Source of the DNA: Isoetes taiwanensis
Lineage: Eukaryota; Streptophyta; Lycopodiopsida; Isoetales; Isoetaceae
Direction: 5' to 3'
Assembly (NCBI GenBank): GCA_021234155.1
Contig: JAJEKV010000041.1
Location: forward strand, 6,565,249-6,629,248
DNA: 64,000 nt
Position numbers and translations under genes: made by a program. Shown here one piece after another: positions 21,198 to 32,109 of the stretch (position 1 is its first letter; each line of letters starts with the position of its first letter). The notes under the pieces were generated by a model that had not been told where the DNA came from, ran no database searches, and was given only the letters and a program-made list of their open reading frames with translations.

Positions 21198-23390
21198 CAT
21201 TTAAATTATGGAGGCACACAAAGGATTGAACTTGAGAGTCGTGCAATTTTGAGGGGCAGTTGAATTTATTTCTGTGTTAGAAGAAATAAAAGTTGGCATC
21301 ATTGCTAGGTCTTGGAAGTTTGGAAAAGTTTGTGCCTCCAATAGGGTCTATAGTTTACTATAGGAATTCTTTTATCAGGCAAAGGAAGAACTATTTGGTA
21401 TTGCTATGCTGATTTATCATTGTTATTTGTTTTTGTTAAAAGGCATGGTGATGACATTCCTTAAATTTGGTATTGTAGCTGTTAATAGTTCTTCATTTGC
21501 TGAGCTGTTTGACAGTTTTTCCTTCACGTTTTTGAAGTCGTTGACGAGTGATTAAACGAGTTCTAGTTTTGGTGCCGGTTTGTCTTTCTTGTTTGTTGGT
21601 GTTTAAGATGTGGCTGGATGATGGCCATGTGCTGGCACAGGAGTGGGTTGGGATGGAAGCACACTTGCTCTTAGAACAGAAATTTTTTATTATGTAAGGG
21701 TTCTTAAGCTGAAGATATGGCTCGAGAAAGACTGCTGGAACTTCTGTGTAATGGCAGATTCATTGAATTGAAAAAGAAGACATTGTGTCATTCCTAAAGC
21801 ATGTTTGTCTCCCTTTGCTATACCATTCCTAAGCACGTATGTCTCTTTCCTCCATGATTTAATTCTGATGCAGAAATTAATGTCCGCTAGACATAACAAG
21901 GTGCTCCCATTGCCCTCCCCCTATGTCATTGGAGGAGAGTTAATTTATGAACTAATTCTTTAAAAATAAGAGACTGCATTTGAGCTTTCAAGGCTTGCAT
22001 TCTCTTAAACATCTTTGCCAGGCTCTAAAAATTGGAGAATCTGACTGGATTTGCAAAAGTTCTTGGCGTTTTTCGCGTTTTGGGGTCAGATTAAGGGGAG
22101 AGCAGATCTAGAAAGATGAACTGTTTTCTAGACTAATTAATCTATTGACCTATCATCGCCTACTGATGTAGTTCCATGGGGTAGAAAGAAATGACCTATC
22201 AATAGCCTACTGATGTAAAGAAAGAACAAGTTTCATGCAAAGTTGTGGGGTAAAAAGAAAAGGAACGTATGGAGAGAGGTTTTACCTTTAACAAATTATT
22301 ATGCAAGACAATTTTAACAAATAATGTTGAATAAAGTAAAAGATTCGTAAGGTTTGCTATAGATGATTCCCATCGGTTTTTTAAAGGTTGGGGAGGTTTG
22401 TTGATGTTTTCTGTTTTCTGTTTTCTTGATGTTCGAAGGTTTATTTTTAGAGTCACATGGGCTTCCTTTCTTGGCAGAACCTAACTTTCTTGCACGGCGA
22501 TGGCGGAAGAAGCCATTTTTCTTGCAGAGCAACGATAAAAGGAGAGGGCAACAAATTTGTTAAGGCGGGATTGTGTGGCAACGGTTTTACCGGGGTTGTA
22601 CTCCCCGCTCCTCCCTGTGCTTAGAAAATGTTGTTTTTCTTCCCATTATTCGGTGTTCTTTCCCTCAGACCGTAGTTTAGCCACAATTTTGCCTTCGCTC
22701 ATACTGTAGTTACTTACAAAATGTTTAAGAATTTCTTCTTCTGTTTGATCCACTTTAGTACTTGATTGATGAAAACGCTGTGCATGTATTTGTGATTCAA
22801 AAGCTCACTGTCTGCATCCAGAGCAGAAAGAATCGATCATTCGGCTTTCATTCCTCTTCCATTTCTGTTCATCCTTGGAGATTTGTGTGCGTCCACTTCG
22901 GTTGTTGCATCTACCTCTGAATCTCGCTTTTTGGTTGTGGCCATTGCATGTGCTGTAGCTGCCACTGCACATGATTTTGCTGCAGGTGCTTCGTTTGCCG
23001 GAGCTTTTCAGGTTCAGGCTCTGGCTTCATCGAACCACTGACTTGTGCATGTATTTGCACATTTTGGTGTATTCGTTGTTTATATATGACAATTCAATGG
23101 TTTAACAATGGTTACAACTTTTAAAAAATACAATAATGATAATGCAATAAAATCGACATTTCTTGGACAGGGATACCCCATCATCACATCATCCTATATA
23201 TAGTCCATTTTTTGCCTCTTTTGCCATCGGTGTTCACTTGAGCCTTTGTTGTTAGGCGCTATTGGCCCTACCTAGTTGCAATCACGGTTCTATTTTGTTG
23301 GTCACCGCTCGCATGACTCTTAGGTCCACGCCTTTCCATCCACGCCTACCTCATCCAACACCCAAAGAACCACCTCTTGCTAGCAAGTCC
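21198..23390 (+). other. 3' UTR of the F-box gene, then intergenic
   Basis: AATAAA-type signals occur shortly after the stop (AGAAATAAAAG at about 21280), so the transcript probably ends within about 500 bp. Beyond that the sequence is AT-rich. A small GC-richer patch at 22480-22620 and an alanine-rich plus-strand frame at about 22890-23040 have no identifiable domain. No repeats with clear boundaries are visible. Confidence 0.4.
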
Positions 23391-23394
23391 ACGA

Positions 23395-24120
23395 TATGGC
23401 AGATCAGGGCTCTTCCAGTACCTCGTAGGCTTCTTTGTGAGCCCAGAAGGCTAAACGGGTGGCGGTCAGTTCTGCCCCATCCACCCCACCTGTTCGACGC
23501 ATGCGCATGTCTACGCTTTCTATTGCACCAGATGTGCCTACTATGCAGACTTTTGCTGCCTCTGTTGACACCATTCCCCCAGTTATCCCTCCTGTGAGAC
23601 GTATAAGTGCAGCCTCTCATTCTGATTCTGCTGGTTCTTCTCGAATTGTTTCTTCAGTATCATTTGCCTCGGTGCCTCCTCCAGTTTTTTTCCTAGCATC
23701 CGCAGGTCCTTCTGTGGGGCCGAGCCACTCCTTGCCGACCGCAAGTTCTGCAGTCCCATCCCCATCTCCATCTTTGGATATGGTGCCACAGTTGCTCCAG
23801 ACCCATCAGTTACAGATGGCGCAGATCCAGAGCCTACACTCTTCTCTTACTTCTGATGTATCTGTTCATGAGCAGATTGAGGTTCTTCGGCAGGAGGTTC
23901 GAGAGGTGCTTCTCATCCGGTGCCTAATTTCAAAAGGGTGTCGTCTCACCACTAGTACGAGTTCCTTTGCGCTACGGAGTGTAGATTCCGAGAGCTGCAT
24001 GCGCGATTCACCGCCTTCTCTGCTCGTGTTCCCAATTTGGTCTTCCAGATTGTTGAGGAAGGTAAGGCAGCCATTCACCAAGATAAGGAAACCTGGATAA
24101 AGAATGTCAATATATACAAC
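23395..24120 (+). pseudogene. Ser/Pro-rich coiled-coil ORF of unknown family, broken
   Basis: An ATG at 23395 begins MADQGSSSTS, followed by two early in-frame stops (TAG, TGA). The frame then stays open through a Ser/Pro/Ala-rich segment with two PPVRR motifs. It enters a likely coiled coil with HQLQMAQIQSLH and HEQIEVLRQEVREV. After about 23905 the coding signal moves to another frame (RFRELHARFTAFSARVPNLV and then VFQIVEEGKAAI) and runs to about 24110. The composition resembles gag- or ORF1-like proteins of plant transposons, but I cannot assign it. The stops and frameshift make it a pseudogene. Confidence 0.45.
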
Positions 24121-24249
24121 TATGTAAAGCTCAATTCTACAAATTGAAAGCAAACAATCTTAATGTATGGTGTAAGTTGAAAGATATCCACAAATAACCC
24201 AAAATAAAAAAAGACAATTTAGGTAAATAACATGCAATCCAGCTTCAGA

Positions 24250-24660
24250 ATTAAAAAAAAAGGTGTTTTTTTTTTTTTTGGGGGGGGGGAGGAGATGATT
24301 GATAGATAGATGGATGGATGTGAGCATATTCGGAACAATGTATGAAAACATGATGTTCGTCCTTGACATGTCCTGATGTGCATACCCTACATAAATGGCC
24401 TTCCACCGGGGTCTTTGTCCACCTTCCTGCCTCTATTTCCAGCTTGTTTGAACCAGTCCAGTATCTTGCTATCAGCTGTCTATGCACCCTTGGTATGCTC
24501 GCCTTCATGTATCTTTGATTTTCATATATATTCATGTGGTTAACCTTTTGTTTAATATTGCTGCATTCTTTTTCCAGGTTCTGCCCACAAATGGTCGATT
24601 GCTATCTTTTCTAACAGAGTTCTTACTTCGTGCTTTTCACTAGGCCAGTTTGCATCTTCT
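24250..24660 (-). mobile_element. LINE 3' fragment: ORF2 C-terminal Cys/His region
   Basis: On the minus strand the frame reads SNKLEIEAGRW, then LCRVCTSGHVKDEHHVFIHC, the Cys/His motif that ends ORF2 of many plant LINEs. Upstream, in another frame (24660-24540), are EKHEVRTLLEKIAIDHLWAE and related sequence. The 3' side ends in CATC/TATC microsatellite repeats, then nine C and thirteen A (24288-24262 on +). It is strongly 5'-truncated. Its tail differs from the shared tail on the other LINEs. Confidence 0.75.
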
Positions 24661-25410
24661 AAAAATAAACCCTGCAAAAATTTAAAGCTAAAATCAATGG
24701 CAAATCATACAAAAGTTTATAAAAGTATACTATTTTCCTTCCTTACTCATCTTTCCTTAGGTCTCGTCCTTTAGACTGAATCCGTTTAGGAAAAATTCCA
24801 AATATACCCCTCAAGTTTGTAAAAATTCCAAAAAAACCCTCCAATATACTTTGTTCAATTCGTTTGGTATAGGAGGAGGCTTTTTTGGCACTGGTTAAGG
24901 CTATGATTGCCTTATGGTATTATATTCAAAATAATAGTTTTTTACATGTGAGAGAAGCTTAAAAAGACCCAGAGAGTAAGTCTAGTTATTACTGTAAGAC
25001 TATAGTATCATAGCAATTATGAAATGATAATTGGGAGTGCTAGGGACTAGGGGAGATAATCATTGTTTCATTGGAGATGCACCACTTGTCTATTCGTTTA
25101 TCAAGTTGCATGATGCAAGATGTGACTCATTTCCATCAAGGACTGCTCTGCATTTAGTACTAAGCATTCCCCCCATTTTGGTGGCTAAATGCACAAGAAG
25201 GAATACTATATTGATGGCATAAAAGAAGAAGAATTGGTAGGCAAAAAATATATGTTTCCTATAGCGTTGACAAATAGTGGCAAATTATTTTGGTGGATCC
25301 CAAATCACGATAAACTATTCTTTTTGTTAACATCTACTTGCTTTTCATTTTCTATACCGCAACTGAATGAGGAATGTACGAATATTATAGTCACATCTAT
25401 GCTCTCCAGG
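24661..25410. other. Intergenic, no feature seen
   Basis: AT-rich sequence between a LINE fragment and a tRNA-like SINE head. No coding domain or repeat is recognised. Confidence 0.4.
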
Positions 25411-25411
25411 C

Positions 25412-25492
25412 ATTCACTCTTAGAGGTAGATTCGAACCACTGGCACAAGGACTTTCAATTCTTTGCTCTAACCAACTAGGCTATCTAGACGA
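25412..25492 (-). repeat. tRNA-derived SINE head or tRNA pseudogene
   Basis: On the minus strand there is an A box (TAGCCTAGTTGGTTAGAGC, around 25465-25483) and a B box (GGTTCGAATCT, 25438-25428) at tRNA spacing. The segment between them can form an anticodon-like arm with the loop TTGAAAG. The acceptor arms pair poorly, so a working tRNA gene is unlikely. A SINE or tRNA pseudogene is the better reading. I could not find its 3' end or a target duplication. Confidence 0.55.
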
Positions 25493-26018
25493 GAATGATT
25501 AGCAACTAATACTACATGTACAACCTCATTTAGTTTGATTATTTTGGGATCAATACCTAACATACGCGTTTCTAGGTCATTGATCACCCATTCTCATCGA
25601 TTCCATTATTTAAACAAAGGTTAGGGAATGAGAATTAATCATATCATCTAATAAAGCAGAACAAAAATAAAAAATAAATTCTCAAACCAGCCCTTAAGCC
25701 CAAAACTCACCACCTAATTGGGCTTGCAAAAGCAAGAAATCCAGAGATAGTCCATGCGAAGTTTAAGTTACAAAAGCAAGAATTTCTTTGGACCGCTCTG
25801 CTCAGCAACACTATATCAATTCCTCCGTTGATCGCCCTCAATCAAGGAACATAACCAAGTCCATGGTTACATCCCTACTTGAGTCCACAACTAGAAATCT
25901 CAACCCCAGCCCTTAAGGCTAAACGTTTTATTCAAGTCCAACCCTTAAGACAAAAGTTTATGAAAATGGTATGATTACCAAGATCAACTATTATGATGCA
26001 ATCATAATAGCTATGTCA
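25493..26018. other. Intergenic, no feature seen
   Basis: AT-rich, without recognisable coding or repeat structure. Confidence 0.4.
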
Positions 26019-26262
26019 AGATGTTCTTTTCTGCCAGGCGACTGACATGCGCATCAACTTGGCCAAGACCAAGGTGGTCATATCATCCGCACGACAACCA
26101 AGGTTCTTCACCCTCACTTATCGAGGCCAGAATGTGGAATCCGCTTGCAAATATTTGGGAGTGGAGTTTCCATCTGCCATGTACTGGGACACTTCCATCC
26201 GACTATGAGCAGCAATAGACTGGAAAGCATTTTATGACGGATTTTCCCGCATCCTCATCATC
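26019..26262 (+). mobile_element. Internal LINE ORF2 fragment
   Basis: The plus-strand frame reads ATDMRINLAKTKVVISSARQ, then YRGQNVESACKYLGVEFPSA and, after a stop, DWKAFYDGF. This is the RT thumb region of the LINE-A family (compare MRVNLAKTKVVF at about 2250). The piece is cut at both ends, lacking both upstream RT and the 3' tail. Simple 5' truncation during target-primed reverse transcription therefore does not explain it. Confidence 0.8.
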
Positions 26263-27400
26263 CGGCCTCAAAGGCAAAGATGGGACCAGTTTTGATGCTA
26301 TTCCAAGCAAAAGAAAGAAGGAAAAAAAAATGGACGAGAAATTTTGAGAAAATTTTGAGAATAAGAAGATATGAAAAATTGGAACAATGTAAAAAAGAAC
26401 CATGGAAAAGATGTAGGAAAATAAATAGGATGCACCACTTTATTCAAGAAGGTAATAAAAAAAGCTTCAAGACATCTTGCATGGGGGAAGAGGTCTCTAA
26501 TACCATCTTCCCAGGGCTGCCACTACCCTTGCTCCATGTGAGATTCTAGAGCCCTAAAAAGAGAGGAGGAAAACAAGTCCCCTCAAAATATTTATAATTT
26601 TTGTACATCAATATCGGCCGTCCACTTGTCACGATCGTGTCCATCCTTTTTGACAACTCATCAATCTCCCCAAATTTGTCTTCTTCTCCCTTTAACAACT
26701 TTGTCTTTTTTCGATAACAATAGGCACAATTTGATTAAGGCCGTTAAATTGTAACAACAAATACAAATGAATCTAGGCCCTTGATCTTCTCCCCCCCTCT
26801 TAGACCATTAGATAGTAATTCTTCCATGCTGACCGGGATTTTGCCAAAAATTCGGTCAACATCACGCCCAAACAAAAGATGTGGTCCGTCCCCTCGGCCG
26901 CCAACTTCAAAACTTTTCATATTTCAAGTATAATAAGTTAGTCTTATTTGGCACAAAGAAGGGCAACTGGGGGTTTTAAGGATCCCATCGAATCTATTAA
27001 GAAAATGGGGGTTTTAACAGACCCTCCAAACCTATTAAAAGTTATAATAATTTAGAGTTTTTAAGGTGTACTCCAATACCAATATTTATGTGCTATGAGA
27101 AAGATTTAAAAAAGCAATGCCAGTTTTGGCCTTGGGTTAGGGTTTAAATGCAATGGGCAATGGTCTTAGAGAGAGGGGTACATCCAAAAAAATGTCTTAG
27201 GCAAGACAGATGAAGAATACAAAAAATAGTATGACATGAATGGTGGGAAAGATTAATGGGGTAAAAAGCAAAGGATAAGATAGCTCATAAATAATTCATG
27301 GGCCAAAATAGTCGCGAGATGTAGTAAGAGAAAAGAAATTAAAAGAATGGTAAGCAAAACAGAACGTGGAAACAGAAAGGGGCAAATTGTTTCTTTTCTT
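26263..27400. other. Intergenic, no supported gene
   Basis: A/T- and purine-rich stretches and short frames without any recognisable domain. No repeat boundaries identified. Confidence 0.4.
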
Positions 27401-27419
27401 GATATGGGCGCAACGAACT

Positions 27420-27690
27420 ACAGGCGGCTAGGTGGCTATGGCGGAAGCAAGATTCGGCAGGGAGAGAATGGCTATGGATTCGGTAGGCAGAGCAAGGCGG
27501 CGATTGGATTCAGTAGGCAGAATGGCGGCTATGGCAACTTCTCTTCTTATCTCCTTCTCTTCCCATCTCTTTTCTTGACTCCTACACTGCCTATTCTTTC
27601 TTGGAGGTGGCAATGGCAGAGACAAAGGCTATGGCAGTTGGATTCAGCAGGCAGAGAATTGCTATGGTTGGATTCGGCAGGATGGAGCAC
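27420..27690. repeat. Degenerate short repeat, GGATTC-RGYAGGCAG type
   Basis: Several imperfect copies of GATTCGGTAGGCAG / GATTCAGCAGGCAG followed by AATGGCTATGG occur at about 27475, 27508, 27640 and 27668. Read on the minus strand, they encode repeats like LPTESN..AIL. The block adjoins the ubiquitin fragment in the same minus-strand frame. Confidence 0.6.
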
Positions 27691-27695
27691 GGCAT

Positions 27696-27893
27696 GCCTC
27701 CTCTGGGCCTCAAAACAAGATGAAGGGTAGACTCCTTCTGAATATTATAGTCAACCAAGGTCCTGCCATCTTGAAGCTGCTTTCCAGCAAAAATCAACCT
27801 CTGCTGATTAGGAGGAATTCCTTCCTGCCTTAACATTATCAATAGTATCAGAGCTCTTCACTTCAAGAGTAATGGTTTTACCAGTAAGAGTTT
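27696..27893 (-). pseudogene. Ubiquitin coding fragment, frameshifted
   Basis: Ubiquitin is the small protein modifier ending in Gly-Gly. The minus strand starts with KTLTGKTITLEV at 27893 and runs through [11 protein letters not shown] gap of about 14 nt then shifts the frame, and it continues as [20 protein letters not shown] to [12 protein letters not shown] at 27696. It therefore spans ubiquitin residues 6 to 76. After Gly-Gly the frame does not stop but continues in frame into the degenerate repeat (PCSILPNP...). The N-terminal five residues are missing because the LTR of element LTR-B abuts at 27894. This is either a broken host (poly)ubiquitin gene or a piece captured by a transposon. 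Confidence 0.88.
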
Positions 27894-28486
27894 TGTTACG
27901 GCACAAGCTCAGGGGAGCGACGCAGAGGATTTGCAGAGATGAACAAAGTGGCAAAGGTGTTTGTTAGCATTTTGAAATCTAAATGTGTGGTGGAATTAAA
28001 GCAAGAAGCTATTTTAATATAAAAGGCAACTGCCTGCTAAAAAAAGGCTAGTCTTGGAGAGGTCTATAAATAGAAGTTAAACTTCAATTGGATATATCTT
28101 AGCAATCAGAGCTGCGATTGAGGCGATTTTACTTCATTGGAACCGACTCAGAGTCTAGTTTCCAATTGGAATGGCACATTCTATAATTCGTCCATATGAG
28201 AGAGTAATGGACGAAAATGTGATAAGAGGTCATAAATTACTGCAGCAGCGACATCACAATTTTGTAACCAAGTCTTTATGATCCGCAATTGATCCCAGAG
28301 AAGTTGTTCAGTTGAACAACAGAATTCTCAGTTTTGGGAAGAGCCACAGAGATCCTTTGCAGTGTTCGCAAATCTGAGCCCGATCGGTGGTGAATTTGTG
28401 CCAAAAGGTCTTGTTCCTGGGTTTTAAAGTTGTGTTCGATTAACTGTGACGACTAGTTTTGCAGGTAGAAAAGACAGTTCGTATCA
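27894..28486 (+). mobile_element. LTR-B, left (5') LTR
   Basis: This 593 bp segment starts TGTTACGGCACAAGCTC and matches 42808-43400 along its whole length with scattered substitutions and small indels. It is followed at 28488 by TTGGTATCAGA, a primer-binding site of initiator-tRNA(Met) type, which fixes the plus-strand orientation. Flanking pentamers are AGTTT on the left and, if the right LTR ends at 43402, AGTTC on the right. That is at best an imperfect target duplication. Confidence 0.85.
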
Positions 28487-28808
28487 ATTGGTATCAGATC
28501 GTAAGTTGACCTTGTTGAAGTAATCTTGTGTTAGGCCTTCAACACGTTTCGAGATTAGCCAATTCGACGTTGTAATATATACCTGATGCCTAGGAAGTTT
28601 CAGAGAGGTTAGCCGGTTGATTTAACAGAAGGAAGGAAGAAACTGCTGTTGTTCTTGATGCAGGAAAAGTAAGAAAGAACAAGAGACAAAAGAGATTGTC
28701 CTGAGCAGTTGGAGTCAAGAAGATATTGAGCAAGAAAGCATGCTTTGCAAATGATCTGAAAGATCCATCCCCAATTTGACAAAGAGAAGACAGAAGCCTA
28801 AGAGAGAG
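28487..28808 (+). mobile_element. LTR-B internal region, left part (non-coding)
   Basis: Contains the primer-binding site at 28488-28500 and about 300 bp of purine-rich leader without coding potential. It is cut at 28808 by the inserted gypsy element and resumes at 42278. Together the two internal parts make only about 850 bp with no gag or pol. The element is therefore non-autonomous. Confidence 0.7.
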
Positions 28809-30295
28809 TGTGACGTCCCCTACTCGTATACGATGCCCGCACCGTATACAAACAGGAGTTCATCCCCCGCACCAGCTCCACACTGATACAGGGCCCTCCA
28901 CATATCACTGTGACCGTCTAGAGTCCACAGTGGGAAGAGTGAAGGGGTCATTTTACCCCGTCTCCCTCAGGGTCTACCTAGCTGCGGAAGCGTAAACATA
29001 CACGTCAGTAACATAACATCATATATCCACCTCGAAGGGTGGCACATCAACATCTGCGTAGACGAAGATCAGCACAATACAAAGGAAGTTTCTACCCAAG
29101 GCTCAGACTCCAGGGGATGACTGACTAGCTTGGGTCTCCGAGTTCGGTCGCGGGCATTTAATCATGACGATGGATTGGGCTGGCATAAGAACATGGCTTA
29201 GGGTTGTCCACTCCATCCGCCCCTCCTATGCACACTTTGCAGAGTAGGTTGAAAAGTGTTGGGACCTGGATCAGCCTGCGGGTGCATAGCCAAAGGGGCT
29301 ATTCCCCAAAGTTACATCTCCCAGTCCCGATGGGGCGGTAGGGATCACTCCCTCCGTAGATCTACATGTCGACCCAAGGTGACTAGAGAGCCACTGCCCT
29401 TATTCGACTTAACCCACTGGAAGGTGAACACCTGTCGAGCCCATGCCTTACCCACACTCAGTGGCAAGCCATTAGACCTAGTCACTCTGATCCCCGGTAG
29501 ACTTTACACGCCAGAGGGATCGGTCAAGGGTCCTCATTCTAAGCCAGTCTGGCCCCTTCACCCACAACCAGGTGGGCTCCTGTACACAGGCCGAATTCTA
29601 GTAATGCACTAAGAGGGACTAGCTAGGAGTATCATCTACTAAGCTTTAAGTCTCTACCCCCCTTCCCAATACAATGAGTCCACATAATATATCCGTCCAT
29701 CATATGAACATAAGTAATAAGAACTAATCTAATACATAGAGTTAGGTTCTTTAGTTAGAGTCAATGTCGGGACACCTTGCTTATTACTAAGGGCGATTTA
29801 ATAGGCTAAACCCTCTTTGGTTCAAGGCCGGAATAAGGTTTAGGCTATTCAATCGACCAAATACCTGATCCCTGGTTCACTCCTCTTGATCCGAAGGCAT
29901 CCATGTCTCTGTTCTGCTTCGGGATGCGGTCGGAAGGATGATCTGACAAGCTGGGGCGCAATGGCAGATCGTGGGAGTTGGAATTGACTCCTCAGGCGCG
30001 CGAATCGGAGCTCGGGAGGTCTGTGGGCGAAAAAGGGAATGTTAGGGTTTGGTGCCTTATGTAGGCTATCAGTTAGGTTTAGGGTTTCCATGACCTTGGT
30101 CTACCTTTAATGGGTTAAAGGTCTAAAGGTGCGCGCATTGCTAAGTGTGCGCATCATTGCAAGTTGCCCCCTAGGGCGTCCTTGCTTGGGTACACGCGTC
30201 GGCATTACCGCGTCGATTGGGCCGGCGATATGCGGCGTGGATTTGCAAAGATGCGGTATACGTCTTGGGACCGTATAGCGTACTGGAACGTCACA
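28809..30295 (-). mobile_element. Gypsy 3' LTR
   Basis: 1487 bp. On the minus strand it begins TGTGACGTTCC after the polypurine tract and ends GGGGACGTCACA, so the termini are TGTGACGT...ACGTCACA. It pairs with 40788-42277. Small indels distinguish the two; for example, the right copy has extra bases near 41415 and 41527. Confidence 0.92.
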
Positions 30296-30309
30296 TTCTC
30301 CCCACCTTG
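30296..30309 (-). other. Polypurine tract for plus-strand priming
   Basis: The minus-strand sequence CAAGGTGGGGAGAA lies immediately before the 3' LTR. A second near-copy, CAAGGTGGGGAGA, occurs about 40 bp upstream (30337-30349), possibly a duplicated priming site. Confidence 0.8.
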
Positions 30310-31128
30310 AATTGATGCTATCCGCTGCATCTTGGGTCTCCCCACCTTGGGATCTTCTTAACCTGCAATCAACCTCGTGCATACCACATACTTTACTTGT
30401 TATTATAGTTATACATTTAATAGGATTACCTTAAGGTAATATTTATAGAACATTATTATACTATTATTCAATCCAATAGTTATCACTTATGTCATTATAA
30501 CAATAACTCCTAATGTTTCGGTTTATTATTATTTATACAATTATTCCTCGAGGTACTCTTTATTCCTTGCAACACATTACAACAAAATTGTGTTGCAACA
30601 AAATTGTGTTGACCTCCTGGCCCTCTGGAGCGCTCTATTGGCCTGCAGGTCAACACTACGTTAGTACCATTAATATTAATAAATTTTTTGGTTATATGGT
30701 GACCATCCCTATCTACATGAATGCATGGCTAATCTCCCGGCGTAGGAAGAGGATGATTCTTCCATCTTGGCCGAGGAGACAGCGCCTATAATGCCTATAT
30801 GGCGCTCATGCCTACACCTTTAGTTGCCCAGCGTGGAGGATAGGTCCTTCCCGTATATGGGGCGTGAAGGCCAGATTCCTCCTATCAAAGCATATATGGG
30901 GCTAGAGGTGCTTTTCCTATCAATGCATTCCTCAATGACCTCCTTTCTCTCGAGGTCGTCTACTTCCGTGGGACAGAAGTAGACTTTCCAAGCAGAACCG
31001 CGGTCATGCCTACATTGACATTACACCACGTCCTAGAGATCACCGTAGTAATCTCATCATCGGTAACAACGCATGCAACCCTTACCTCATAGGTTGCATG
31101 CGTAGATTATACTTAACTAGGCTAGCTA
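30310..31128 (-). other. Gypsy 3' non-coding region
   Basis: About 820 bp between the end of pol and the polypurine tract. It has no recognisable coding domain. It includes a GGCCTGCAGGTCAAC-rich patch and an AT-rich stretch, with no further structure that I could identify. Confidence 0.5.
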
Positions 31129-32109
31129 TTAATCTACACAGATCGACATGCCTGAGCCGATTTCTTCGGAGATGACCTTGCCGTCCCATTGCTCCATAAA
31201 CTGTGGGTATTGTTTTTCCAGATCTCTTTTAAGTACCCATGTGGCGTCTTCCACTGGCAAGTGTTTCCACTTGACCAAGTATTGGATGAACTCCGATCTC
31301 CTTGTTTTCTTGAAGGCTTTATCAAGAATTAGCTCTGGAACTATTTCTAACTGCTCTTCTGTCATTTCCAACATCGTTGGTGTATCCAAAACTTCCTCTG
31401 GATTGGGAGTATGCTTCTTCAGCAGACTCACGTGGAAGACTTTGTGGATCTTTAAGTGTGCTGGCAAGTCTAACTTGTAGGATTGGTTACCCACTCTTTG
31501 GACTATTCTGAAGGGTCCAGCCCACCTTGGAGCAAGCTTCTTGCAATTTCCGATGCGGAGTTTCGCCTGCTTCACTTTGATCTTGAGCCATACATCCTCT
31601 CCAACTTGGAATTCTCTGACTGTCCGGTGTTTGTCGGCAATGCTCTTCTGCCGACTCCTTGCTGCTAGAAGATATCCTCGAACTTCTTCCACAAGCTGCT
31701 GCATGTCGCTCAACATCTGCTGCGAAACTTCCACTTTTGACACGGGATTGTGCCAAGTGTCTGGAGTTAGGCATTGATAGCCGTAGTTGATCATGAACGG
31801 CGACATTTGGGATGATTTGTGCTTGGTGCTATTGTATGCAAACTCCACCAAGTGAATAAATTCCTCCCACATCCCTTGCTTGTTCCAGACATAGTTTCGG
31901 AGCATGTCTTCCAATATTCTGTTGATACGCTCCGTTTGCCCATCCGTCTGTGGGTGATAGGCCGTGCTCATGGATAGCTTCGTTCCAATCGTTGTGAAGA
32001 GATCCTGCCAGAAGGCACTCATGAACTTCGGATCTCGGTCAGAGATAATTTCCCTGGGCATGCCATGGAGTCTGAAGATCTCTTTGGTGAAGAGCTTTGC
32101 CGTATCCAT
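31129..32109 (-). pseudogene. Gypsy integrase core and chromodomain
   Basis: Integrase inserts element DNA into the genome; a C-terminal chromodomain can steer it to marked chromatin. This 326-codon frame begins inside the catalytic core. IISDRDPKF carries the second catalytic Asp, and STAYHPQTDGQTERIN carries the catalytic Glu. LAPRWAGPFRIVQRVGNQSY is the GPF/Y-type module, and a chromodomain follows at about residues 255-310 (VPELILDKAF, then YLVKWKHLPVEDATWV). It overlaps the preceding frame (32039-33484) with a shift near 32100. The first catalytic Asp is in that frame (MDFITGLPR). This final block itself has no internal stop. Confidence 0.9.

Noticed and set aside
24262-24288. Homopolymer run considered as a G-quadruplex or regulatory site
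   Set aside because: The run of nine G beside thirteen T is the reverse complement of a LINE tail (C then A), so the tail explains it.
25412-25492. Functional tRNA gene (anticodon loop TTGAAAG)
   Set aside because: The A and B boxes are good, but the acceptor stem pairs at only a few positions and the anticodon stem has a mismatch. SINE head or pseudo-tRNA is safer.
27347-27730. 127-codon plus-strand ORF
   Set aside because: It overlaps the degenerate repeat and the antisense side of the ubiquitin fragment; a shadow frame.
28809-30382. Open frames within the gypsy LTRs (for example 29256-29612, 29849-30091)
   Set aside because: They lie inside LTRs and are disrupted in the partner LTR by indels, so they are chance frames.
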